64,000 bases of DNA from Muribaculaceae bacterium (GTDB lineage Bacteria; Bacteroidota; Bacteroidia; Bacteroidales; Muribaculaceae), in the NCBI GenBank assembly GCA_022509185.1, contig JAFLTS010000001.1, positions 62,001 to 126,000 of the forward strand. The letters are read 5' to 3'. The notes under the pieces were generated by a model. It was not told where the DNA came from and made no database searches. It saw only the letters and a list, made by a program, of their open reading frames with translations. Of the stretch, positions 53,771 to 61,648 are shown in pieces. Every line of letters starts with the position of its first letter. The stretch's first letter is position 1. Position numbers and translations under genes: made by a program.

Positions 53771-56700
53771 ATCCCTGGCTTGGTCTGGCTTCATATACTG
53801 AGGAAGCTCTAAAGAACAATTATCATTTTTATGGCCGTTCTAAAGCTATTGAAAGGCTTGTGAGGCTTATAGAAAATAATTTGGTAGTCACTCTCTATGG
53901 ACGTAGCGGCATTGGTAAGTCTTCTCTTCTCCAGGCAGGTGTGTTTCCGGTGCTTAAAACTCGGGAATTTTTCCCCATCATTATAAGATTTGATAATGTT
54001 CCCACGGAAATTTCTTTGGCTGAAGAGCTATGGAAATTTCTTAAAGACAATTTAGAGAAGAATGGAATAAAATATAAAAATCCCGGAAGTAAATATAATC
54101 CTGATTTCAGTGATGTAATGGTTTTAAGGAAACTTTTTGCATCAGGGATTTTTTATAAAAAAGACAATAAAACTGAAATAACTCCTGTAATTGTTTTCGA
54201 TCAATTTGAGGAGACCTTATATAATAATAGTGAGAAAACAGGAATATTTCTTGAGCAACTTTATGCTTTGATTAATGACAATGTGGATTTTAAGGTGTCT
54301 AATCCCGATTGGCCCGACTACACTAATTTCCGCATAGTTTTTTCTATTCGTGAAGATGATTTATTCTTGCTTGAAGATTTGATTGAAACTCTTGGACTGG
54401 AAGATTTTCGTGAAAACAGATACAGACTGTTGCCTCTTACTAAAGATGAGGCAAAAGAAATTATCCTGTCTCCTGATCCGGATATTTTCAATGAGAATGA
54501 AAAAGAGGATATAGCAAATGAAATTATCTCCATCACATCAACAGGGGTTAATGGACAGATTAATACCCTGATGCTTTCTCTCTTATGTTTTCTTCTTTAT
54601 GAAAACACTTATCATAATGGAAGAAAAATCACAATTGAAGATGTCAGAAAACACCGTGAAAACCTTATTGAGTCTTATTATCTTAAAACCGTAGAACCTC
54701 TTCCTAAGCAACAGAGAGAATATCTCGAAGATAATCTCGTGGATTCTCAAGGAAGAAGAAAGTCTGTATATTTCACCGACCTTGAAAAAAATGCTCCTAA
54801 AGCACTTGATTTAGCTAAAAATAATAATCAAAGGCTTCTTAATATTAATCAGGACAGAGTTGAACTTATACACGATCAGCTGGCAGCTACGGTTTCTAAA
54901 ATCGGCAATCAAAGAAAGTCAAACAAAACCAGACAATCTTTAATTGTTTCTCTACTAATTATTCTTTTTTTGTTATTGATCGGATCTTTCTCCACAATTC
55001 CGGAAAACAGATATAACTCTAAAGTATTGCAGAATCTGGAAAAAGTGGAAAATCATGAAGAGGTAACTGAAATTACATTCACTAAAGATTTTTCAGGGTC
55101 TGTATATATAAATGATTGTCCTGAATTAAAAACTATAAATATTGAAAAAAGAAACGGTTTTTACGACATCCTGAATTGTCCTAATCTTGTAAATCTTAAT
55201 TATCCTCATGATTTTACAGGAAAAATCTTTGTTTATAATTGCCCGAATATTAATCCCAATAAAATCATAAATGAAAGAAACTTCCCGGGGTCGGATACTA
55301 TATATTGGTTGGCACATAAATCGGAATTTCCATTATTACCCCAACAACAATTCCTTGATCAACTATATCAAAATAATTATATTAAATGGATGAATGATAC
55401 TGTTCTCCACATAAAACATTTACCCTGGATTAAGGTATATTATGGAGAAAGTAAAATCACTTTGGGTATTCCCGATTCTGTAAAGAATCATACACATCTT
55501 TACGTTCCTTTCGGATTAAAAGAACGATTTTCAAAGTTTAAGGAATTCCAACCCTATAAAAGTATTAATGAACTTCCGGTTTATAAAACCTGGAATTTTA
55601 ACTGGGTGGGAATGATGAGTTATTTTTCATACAACAAAGGACTGGGCTGGATTGTCATTGGAGCTTTAATATGTGTTCTTATTTTCTTCTTCGTCTCTTC
55701 TGTAAGTTGGGTGAATATCTCACAAAACAACAATAATAACAAATCTAAATTTAAAAGATTTGGTATCATTATTCTTTATACTTTGGGAATGACTGGAGTA
55801 GGTATTCTGTCATTTATGTCTTTCTATTGGTTTTCATATAATGTTGTATTCCCAAAAAATCAGGCCATTGCAATTATTGCCGGAGTAGTTGCTTTTATTA
55901 TTGTTTTCATATTGATTTACAAAAACACTTACTATTCCCTTCTTCAATATATTAAAGCTAATAGTGTCAGACAATTATATTCGGAAGGAGTATCTCATTT
56001 TTCCGGTTTAGGCAAAGAAATTTTTATCTTCATTAAAAATAATTTTTTCTCTATCCTCGCAATCGCTTTAGCGTCAGCTTTGATCTGGCTCGGCCTGTTT
56101 TTATATTTTAAAGGATATAGAGAGCGAGAAAAGAATATTCAGGATGCCCTGCAATATGGATATAATAATCAGAAAGAAAAATATACGGGGATATTGGAAG
56201 CTTTGGAAAAGAAAAGGTCTCCTTTGTATTCTTCATTTAACCATTCTCTTGATAAATTAAGAGAGGAGGCATCTGAAGATTCTTCTTATCTTATAAGTAG
56301 ATTCGATAAATTTTACATTGAAAATTTAGCGGCTAAAAATAACATATCTTTAGAACTAAATGAGATTGAACCTATAGAAGTATCAAACGACGGGTCAAAA
56401 TTGTTGCTGCGTGCAAAGATGAATGGCCCGGCCAATAAGAATTATTATCAAATATTTTTATTTGATATTTTAAACCAAAATGTTGATTCAGTAACATCTA
56501 AGTCTGAATATTTTTATGATATGGGGGCTAAGTTTTCTCCTTCAGGTAAAAGGGTAGTTTCATATAATAAAAATAATAAATTTGTTTTTGATACTGAGAA
56601 AAATAAGCTTTTCAATAATTTTCTAAATTTACCGGTAATACCGGAAAATATTATTGTGGAAAATGATTCTGTTTTTTACCTTATAGGTTGGTATCATCCC

Positions 56701-57231
56701 TATCAAGGTAAAATACACAATAATGAAATTAAATTATTAGATACACCCAGTACTTTCAGGCGAAATATTCATTTAATCAAAAATGGAATTCTTGCCGGAA
56801 ATGATTATGATTCCCATATTATTGTCTTTGATGCCAATGCCGATTCTCTGATTTTTAAATCTGAACAAGATAATCTTGGATATTTTTTAACAATTGAAGG
56901 TGATAAGGCCATAACATCAAAAGGAATCTTAGATATGAAAAATGGAAATTTGGAAGAAAAATCTCTATCCTTATTTCATTACCTTTATAAAGGAAAACCT
57001 ATTAAAACCTTTGATACTTTTTCAGGTCTTAAACTAAATGATATAAATGATTCTACAATTCTTATATTGCCTATATATGCGATAAAAGCCAATGGCTCAA
57101 CTCAAATACTGAATGATAAAGTAATAGTAAGAAAAGAATATGATAATTTCGCTGTATATTATCTAAATGCCGTGGAAAAACCGAATTGGCAATTAACAGA
57201 ACAGGATAAAAAAATGTTTAATTTGAAATAA
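53767..57231 (+). CDS. Membrane-bound nSTAND1-type NTPase with possible C-terminal propeller
   Basis: 1154 residues. N-terminus NPWLGLASYTEEALKNNYHF and FYGRSKAIERL is the usual opening of nSTAND1 ATPases. Walker A GRSGIGKSS at 45-53, Walker B TPVIVFDQFEE at about 140-149, sensor FSIREDDLFLL near 191-201, winged-helix-like VELIHDQLAATVSK near 383. Then a membrane helix (about 407-424), a beta segment with an LRR-like pattern (VYINDCPELKTINIE, FVYNCPNINP), four further membrane helices between about 628 and 780, and a C-terminal cytoplasmic part (about 860-1150) with WD/propeller-like strands (EPIEVSNDGSKLLLRA, GAKFSPSGKRVVSYN). It probably senses at or across the membrane and switches the TIR partner. 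Overlap with the upstream gene is 4 bp; the next gene is 14 bp away. Confidence 0.75.
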   Translation: MNPWLGLASYTEEALKNNYHFYGRSKAIERLVRLIENNLVVTLYGRSGIGKSSLLQAGVFPVLKTREFFPIIIRFDNVPTEISLAEELWKFLKDNLEKNGIKYKNPGSKYNPDFSDVMVLRKLFASGIFYKKDNKTEITPVIVFDQFEETLYNNSEKTGIFLEQLYALINDNVDFKVSNPDWPDYTNFRIVFSIREDDLFLLEDLIETLGLEDFRENRYRLLPLTKDEAKEIILSPDPDIFNENEKEDIANEIISITSTGVNGQINTLMLSLLCFLLYENTYHNGRKITIEDVRKHRENLIESYYLKTVEPLPKQQREYLEDNLVDSQGRRKSVYFTDLEKNAPKALDLAKNNNQRLLNINQDRVELIHDQLAATVSKIGNQRKSNKTRQSLIVSLLIILFLLLIGSFSTIPENRYNSKVLQNLEKVENHEEVTEITFTKDFSGSVYINDCPELKTINIEKRNGFYDILNCPNLVNLNYPHDFTGKIFVYNCPNINPNKIINERNFPGSDTIYWLAHKSEFPLLPQQQFLDQLYQNNYIKWMNDTVLHIKHLPWIKVYYGESKITLGIPDSVKNHTHLYVPFGLKERFSKFKEFQPYKSINELPVYKTWNFNWVGMMSYFSYNKGLGWIVIGALICVLIFFFVSSVSWVNISQNNNNNKSKFKRFGIIILYTLGMTGVGILSFMSFYWFSYNVVFPKNQAIAIIAGVVAFIIVFILIYKNTYYSLLQYIKANSVRQLYSEGVSHFSGLGKEIFIFIKNNFFSILAIALASALIWLGLFLYFKGYREREKNIQDALQYGYNNQKEKYTGILEALEKKRSPLYSSFNHSLDKLREEASEDSSYLISRFDKFYIENLAAKNNISLELNEIEPIEVSNDGSKLLLRAKMNGPANKNYYQIFLFDILNQNVDSVTSKSEYFYDMGAKFSPSGKRVVSYNKNNKFVFDTEKNKLFNNFLNLPVIPENIIVENDSVFYLIGWYHPYQGKIHNNEIKLLDTPSTFRRNIHLIKNGILAGNDYDSHIIVFDANADSLIFKSEQDNLGYFLTIEGDKAITSKGILDMKNGNLEEKSLSLFHYLYKGKPIKTFDTFSGLKLNDINDSTILILPIYAIKANGSTQILNDKVIVRKEYDNFAVYYLNAVEKPNWQLTEQDKKMFNLK

Positions 57232-57245
57232 AGAGGGAATATAAT

Positions 57246-57845
57246 ATGAATCAAAATAACAATACAAAAGAAATTCTGAATTTTCTTAAAAGTAAAGTAA
57301 ATATTGATAATATTTATGATTCCTGGAAAGCTCCGATTTCTACTTTGCTTGAATATAATTTTTCAGAAGACAGAGTTAAAAATCCGGCTGGAGAGTTTAT
57401 GAATGAAATTCCTGACTGGCTCAATTTTGAGCTTCCGCTACAGGTCAAATCTGAATATGATTTTATATTGAAAGAGAAATATGCTCTATTTGATTTAACT
57501 TCAGAAATTTCTGCAGAATATGAAAAGCTACAGGAAAATTACGGAGTGGATAGTGACAATAAAGCCCTCGGTGAGTTTATTGATTATTTAAGAAGACAAT
57601 CCCTTCATTATGCTGGAATATATAACAATTCTTCAGTTTCTCAGGAGTTAAAAGATCAATTTGAAGCTGCAAAAAGAATTACACTTCGAGAACAATTTAT
57701 GCAGGATAACAACAAAGATATCCGTGATTTCCTTAAAGCTTTGAAAACATATACACGGGATATTTTAGAAGTTCAATTAGTGTATCAGATTTCTCGTTTA
57801 TATAAAGATTTGGCAGATTCCCTTACTCAAAAAATCAAACATTAA
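57246..57845 (+). CDS. Helical protein of unknown family, third gene of the TIR-STAND operon
   Basis: 199 residues, no signal peptide, no membrane segment, no cysteine. Sequence is highly helical and charged (EYEKLQENYGVDSDNKALGE, SQELKDQFEAAKRITLREQ, EVQLVYQISRLYKDLADSL), suggesting a helical bundle. I recognise no family. It starts 14 bp after the STAND gene with an ATG and ends the operon; the next gene is convergent. Because it is tightly linked it is probably a working part (adaptor, regulator, sensor or immunity factor), but this is inference from position only. Confidence 0.6.
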   Translation: MNQNNNTKEILNFLKSKVNIDNIYDSWKAPISTLLEYNFSEDRVKNPAGEFMNEIPDWLNFELPLQVKSEYDFILKEKYALFDLTSEISAEYEKLQENYGVDSDNKALGEFIDYLRRQSLHYAGIYNNSSVSQELKDQFEAAKRITLREQFMQDNNKDIRDFLKALKTYTRDILEVQLVYQISRLYKDLADSLTQKIKH

Positions 57846-57911
57846 AATTTATATTTCTATTCTCTAAATCGTCAGTTATCCATAACAAAGAATTTATCGT
57901 GAAGAAAATAT

Positions 57912-60002
57912 TTACCTTCCCCCTGTTGTGGATTTATCTATATTAGCATCAGAGTTTATCAATTTCTGTATTCCTCTTTTTTGACGTCCCCATTGTAGAT
58001 TGTAACTGATCTGGAGGTAAGGCATTCTCATATCCATTCTCGTATGTTGTTCATTTTTATACCATTTACTTAGAGATTTGCTTCCTCGGTCATATTTGCC
58101 AAACGGCATGATACAACCTAACGCAAATTGCCATTTCTTCCAGTTATATGAAAGTTCTACAATATTGAAATCCTCTCCCCAGGAGATCTTTTCCCCCCAT
58201 AGGTCACGTTGTGCATAACGATATTGGGCTGTTAAAACAAAACCCCAGTGTTGTAATGCAATTCTCCCTTCTCCGCTCCATGCATTGTGGCGGAGATCAT
58301 ATCCTGTGCCTCGCATATGCTCCATTCTGTATTGAATATACGCGCTGAGCATTAGCCAGTCTTTTATTAAATCCAGTCTCGGAGCAATGAAAAATGAAAG
58401 ATTCTGTAAACCCCCTTTACTGTTTTCAAAAGTAGTTACCAGGTAATTATCATCCCAATATAATAAAGGCGTAATTGCATCAGGCGATGTATAGGCACGG
58501 ATACCGAAAGAACCCGTTACATAAGGGAGATTGAACCGGTATAGAAGTGTTAACATATAGGAACTGGAAGTCTTTAGATTTTGATTTCCTATTCTCCATT
58601 GAAGACCGTCTATTTGTTGCGGCACAATGTTAGTCTCGGCCAATGATGGAGCTGATTGCCATGATGTGAAACTAAGACGGAAATTATGGTTCTGATTAAT
58701 AGAATAGGTGATAGTGGCTTGGGGCCTCGGACTCCATGAATGATTGCCTTGATTAGTCTCCTTGAAAAAGAAACTGGTATATTGCATACCTATCCCGGCG
58801 GTGGCAGTCCATTTACCTAACCGTTGGAAATATTCCGCAAAGAAGTAAACTCTATCTTGACGTTGATGGAAAATTTCATCGTTAAGGTTTTCATACTGAG
58901 ATCTATTACGGTTTGCCGTATATGATACCCCCGAACTGAACCTCCCCTTACTCCAGTTTTTTATATAATCTGCTTCTAATGAGTATAGCTGGTTTCTATC
59001 TTTTATATTGGTATAAATATCTGTTAAATTTTCACCGGGTTCTGTTTCTTCGTAAGGAGTTTCAAGGTATTCAGACCATGACCTTCCTGTGTAATAGGAA
59101 GCTTTAAAATCCACTATCAGACTTTGGTTCCTCCTAAAGTTTTGTTGAAGATACACAGATAGGGAGGGAGTATTGCCGTCAGATCCTGTGGCATCTTTAA
59201 GCTTTATTTGTTCCGGATTGTTATTAATGGAAAGAAGTCCGATATATTCTGTTAAATTGGAAAATTCCTTTTGGAAATTGAAATCTACCACAAAAATGGT
59301 TGTATCGGGTTTCACATAATTATAGGATACATTTATGCCTCCTGTGGTATCATCAAAATGACCTCCCAAGGGTTTCTCAGTGCGTGTTAGGTTTTTTTCA
59401 TCCGGAAAAATAAACAGTTCATAATAATCCCTATGTATCTTTACATTATAAGCCGGATTGTAACGGAGGCCTATTTCCCATTGTGAACGTCCATTGTTTA
59501 ATTTGATATTACCGTTATAATTTCCAAAATTTGCGTTAAGTGACGGCATGGCACGAAGCATAAGTGATCCTCCTAATGTGGGATTAGATACTATAACATT
59601 CAACACATAATTAGCACCATTGTATATGAGACTCGGATTTTCAATCCACTCTACCCTCTTTATTGTTCCGGGTAATAGAGCCCTTACTTGATCGATTGTT
59701 GCTTGTCTTCCGTTTATGCGTACCTGTACTGATTGGCCGGCTGCAGAAATTGAACCTAAGGCTTCATTCACAAACATTGATGGTATCATCAGATTATTAA
59801 GCAATTGCATGCCGTTTTTTGAATTTTCAACTGCACTTTTCGATGGATAATATACATCCATATCGGCTTTACGAATCACTTTCGGAGCCTCAACAAGTAT
59901 TTCATTTAAAGTCTGGGATTTTAAACTGTCCGAAATTTCTGCAAGGGCATTCTCACTTAAAGTTATGGAGAGTAATGATAGAAATAAAATCTTTTTCTTC
60001 AT
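57912..60002 (-). CDS. TonB-dependent-receptor-like outer-membrane beta-barrel protein
   Basis: 696 residues with a signal peptide (MKKKILFLSLLSITLSENAL, cleavage near AEI). A short plug-like domain follows directly (LNEILVEAPKVIRKADMDVY, VQVRINGRQATIDQVRALLP, IKRVEWIENPSLIYNG), lacking the carboxypeptidase-like domain frequent in SusC proteins. The rest is a barrel of aromatic-rich strands ending near PYLQISYNLQWGRQKRG. It belongs to the outer_membrane_beta_barrel_3 type of receptors. Ligand unknown. The regulator gene lies 66 bp upstream on the same strand with two palindromes between them. Confidence 0.85.
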   Translation of the reverse strand: MKKKILFLSLLSITLSENALAEISDSLKSQTLNEILVEAPKVIRKADMDVYYPSKSAVENSKNGMQLLNNLMIPSMFVNEALGSISAAGQSVQVRINGRQATIDQVRALLPGTIKRVEWIENPSLIYNGANYVLNVIVSNPTLGGSLMLRAMPSLNANFGNYNGNIKLNNGRSQWEIGLRYNPAYNVKIHRDYYELFIFPDEKNLTRTEKPLGGHFDDTTGGINVSYNYVKPDTTIFVVDFNFQKEFSNLTEYIGLLSINNNPEQIKLKDATGSDGNTPSLSVYLQQNFRRNQSLIVDFKASYYTGRSWSEYLETPYEETEPGENLTDIYTNIKDRNQLYSLEADYIKNWSKGRFSSGVSYTANRNRSQYENLNDEIFHQRQDRVYFFAEYFQRLGKWTATAGIGMQYTSFFFKETNQGNHSWSPRPQATITYSINQNHNFRLSFTSWQSAPSLAETNIVPQQIDGLQWRIGNQNLKTSSSYMLTLLYRFNLPYVTGSFGIRAYTSPDAITPLLYWDDNYLVTTFENSKGGLQNLSFFIAPRLDLIKDWLMLSAYIQYRMEHMRGTGYDLRHNAWSGEGRIALQHWGFVLTAQYRYAQRDLWGEKISWGEDFNIVELSYNWKKWQFALGCIMPFGKYDRGSKSLSKWYKNEQHTRMDMRMPYLQISYNLQWGRQKRGIQKLINSDANIDKSTTGGR

Positions 60003-60024
60003 GCGTCATATTATTAATGACGCA
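60002..60024 (-). promoter_or_regulatory. Palindrome abutting the receptor start codon
   Basis: TGCGTCAT and ATGACGCA, perfect 8-bp arms around a 7-bp AT spacer, overlapping the receptor ATG. It could be an operator or an mRNA hairpin at the translation start. Confidence 0.5.
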
Positions 60025-60051
60025 AAATTCAATCTTTTAAAAGAATTACAA

Positions 60052-60067
60052 CTTAACAAATGTTAAG
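60052..60067 (-). promoter_or_regulatory. Crp/Fnr-type operator-like site
   Basis: CTTAAC-AAAT-GTTAAG, perfect 6-bp arms around a 4-bp spacer, the geometry of Crp/Fnr-family sites. It sits between the regulator stop codon and the receptor gene. Confidence 0.5.
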
Positions 60068-60068
60068 A

Positions 60069-60641
60069 TTAAGGATTTTTTTCTTCTTTTCTGATACGGC
60101 TCATATGAACCGGGGTGATATTCAGATAAGAGGCAATATCTTTTAAATCAAATATTTCAAAAATCGTAGGACACTTTTGTAATAAATCCCCATACCTTTC
60201 TTTTGGAGTCTTTGTGTATATATCAATCATCCTTTCATATATAGTATAAAACATCTCTCTTGTTGCAAGATTTACTAATTTTTCAAAGTTCCCGTCCACC
60301 TCCATCATCTTTATTATTTTTGAAACCGGAAGACATGAAATTTCTGAATTAGTACTGGCTATTATTGACAATTTTGATGGCAACTTTTGAAGACAATAAG
60401 GCCAGTTTGCAACAAAACCTCCAACGGTTTCAAGACCTACTATCTTCTCGTCTCCTTCTTTAGTATGAGTAACATATTTGAAAGAACCTTTTTCAATATA
60501 TCCAAGATATTTGCACACATCTCCTTCACAAAGGAAATATTCTCCCCTATCTACTTTCTTAAAAACTCCTTCCTCCCTGCATAGATCTCTCCAAAATTCA
60601 AGAGGAATCCCTTCTATATAAGTATTGAATGATTTAATCAT
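60069..60641 (-). CDS. Crp/Fnr-family transcriptional regulator
   Basis: 190 residues from the ATG at 60641; a TTG at 60665 would add eight residues and is not preferred. The N-terminal cyclic-nucleotide-binding-like domain (RGEYFLCEGDVCKYLGYIEK, GSFKYVTHTKEGDEKIVGL) leads through a dimer helix (REMFYTIYERMIDIYTKTPKER) to a C-terminal HTH (FDLKDIASYLNITPVHMSRI). The Arg that contacts cAMP phosphate is not evident, as usual in Bacteroidetes members of this family. It probably controls the outer-membrane receptor downstream via the palindrome at 60052-60067. Ligand unknown. Confidence 0.88.
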   Translation of the reverse strand: MIKSFNTYIEGIPLEFWRDLCREEGVFKKVDRGEYFLCEGDVCKYLGYIEKGSFKYVTHTKEGDEKIVGLETVGGFVANWPYCLQKLPSKLSIIASTNSEISCLPVSKIIKMMEVDGNFEKLVNLATREMFYTIYERMIDIYTKTPKERYGDLLQKCPTIFEIFDLKDIASYLNITPVHMSRIRKEEKNP

Positions 60642-60679
60642 ATCTAAAAAGGAAACGTGAGTCAACTATTTTGCATCTT

Positions 60680-60790
60680 AAGTGATGGCCGTAGGAAACC
60701 GTTTGAGCAGATGCACTATAGTTACTCACGCTATACGTGAGAAACATTATGCCATCTTTGCTCAGTTGAAAATTTCCTACGTTTTCACTT
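60680..60790. repeat. 111-bp imperfect inverted repeat
   Basis: Nested pairings from outside in: AAGTGA/TCACTT (60680-60685, 60785-60790), CGTAGGAAA/TTTCCTACG (60690-60698, 60773-60781), GAGCA/TGCTC with GATG/CATC, and the inner hairpin CTCACG-CTATA-CGTGAG. The gap 60642-61084 has no gene; also present are GACTCA/TGAGTC (60830-60846) and the promoter of the next gene. A structured RNA or a MITE-like element are both possible. Confidence 0.6.
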
Positions 60791-61001
60791 ACAAGAATCA
60801 GCATAAAGCCTCTTATAATCGAAATCTCTGACTCATAAGATGAGTCATTTACAAAATTAGAGAAATATTTTGGATTTGGATTATTTCAAATTTGGAAATA
60901 AAATTACATCGAACTAATACTTCAAGTATTGCATGATTTTAAAACAAATTTAATTTGATATAATATCCTTTTTGTTCAGTTTGTTCACTTCAAATCTTAG
61001 T

Positions 61002-61033
61002 TTTGGATTTCACAAAATCTACATATAAATTTG
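61002..61033 (+). promoter_or_regulatory. Promoter of the 61085 gene
   Basis: TTTG (61002-61005), 20-bp spacer, TAAATTTG (61026-61033): full consensus, predicting a leader of about 45 nt. Confidence 0.7.
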
Positions 61034-61084
61034 TTTTCACCATTATTCATTTTTTTCTGGATTTTAGGATCAAACAATTAAACT

Positions 61085-61645
61085 ATGCTTGATAAGAAAA
61101 TTATTTACAAAATTGAAGAAAAGGTTGGGCATAAAATCACAACAACCGACTGCATATGGCTTTCAAAGGAAATAACAGATAAGACGAATCGGGTCATTGG
61201 AGAAACAACCCTCAAAAGGATGTGGGGCTATACCTCGGATAAAAATAGGAAGCCTCATCGTTCCACATTAGATATAATCGCCGAATTTCTAGGTTACAAA
61301 GATTATAATACATTGGCTATTGATTTGGAACTTCCGGAAATAGTGATATCAGATTTTGAGGAAAGAGATGCTATTGAAACCGACACTCTGAATATCGGTG
61401 ATATTGTGGAACTCTCCTATCTTCCCAATCGACTTTTCTCCTTGAAATATGTTGGCGATTCCCGTTTCATAATAGAAACCGTTGATAATAGCCGAAACCT
61501 GATCGCGGGTGACATCGTGAAAATTACCCACATTGAGAAAGGACTTCCTTTGTATATCCCGGAAGTATTTAGGGACGGCAAAAACCTCGGAGCCTATGAG
61601 GCAGCTAAGAATGGAGGTCTGACTTCTATAGAAGTTTTGTCTTGA
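61085..61645 (+). CDS. HTH-like N-terminal protein of unknown function
   Basis: 186 residues. The N-terminal half (ETTLKRMWGYTSDKNRKPHR, STLDIIAEFLGYKDYNTL) matches a pattern frequent in Bacteroidetes proteins where a helix-turn-helix-like unit reads TLKRLWGY then STLD-LA-FLGY-D. The second half is beta-rich (LNIGDIVELSYLPNRLFSLK, SRFIIETVDNSRNLIAGDIV) and resembles a small barrel. No enzyme motif, membrane segment or signal peptide. It has its own promoter and ends 3 bp before the convergent kinase gene. A DNA-binding regulator is likely but not proven. Confidence 0.65.
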   Translation: MLDKKIIYKIEEKVGHKITTTDCIWLSKEITDKTNRVIGETTLKRMWGYTSDKNRKPHRSTLDIIAEFLGYKDYNTLAIDLELPEIVISDFEERDAIETDTLNIGDIVELSYLPNRLFSLKYVGDSRFIIETVDNSRNLIAGDIVKITHIEKGLPLYIPEVFRDGKNLGAYEAAKNGGLTSIEVLS

Positions 61646-61648
61646 TCC

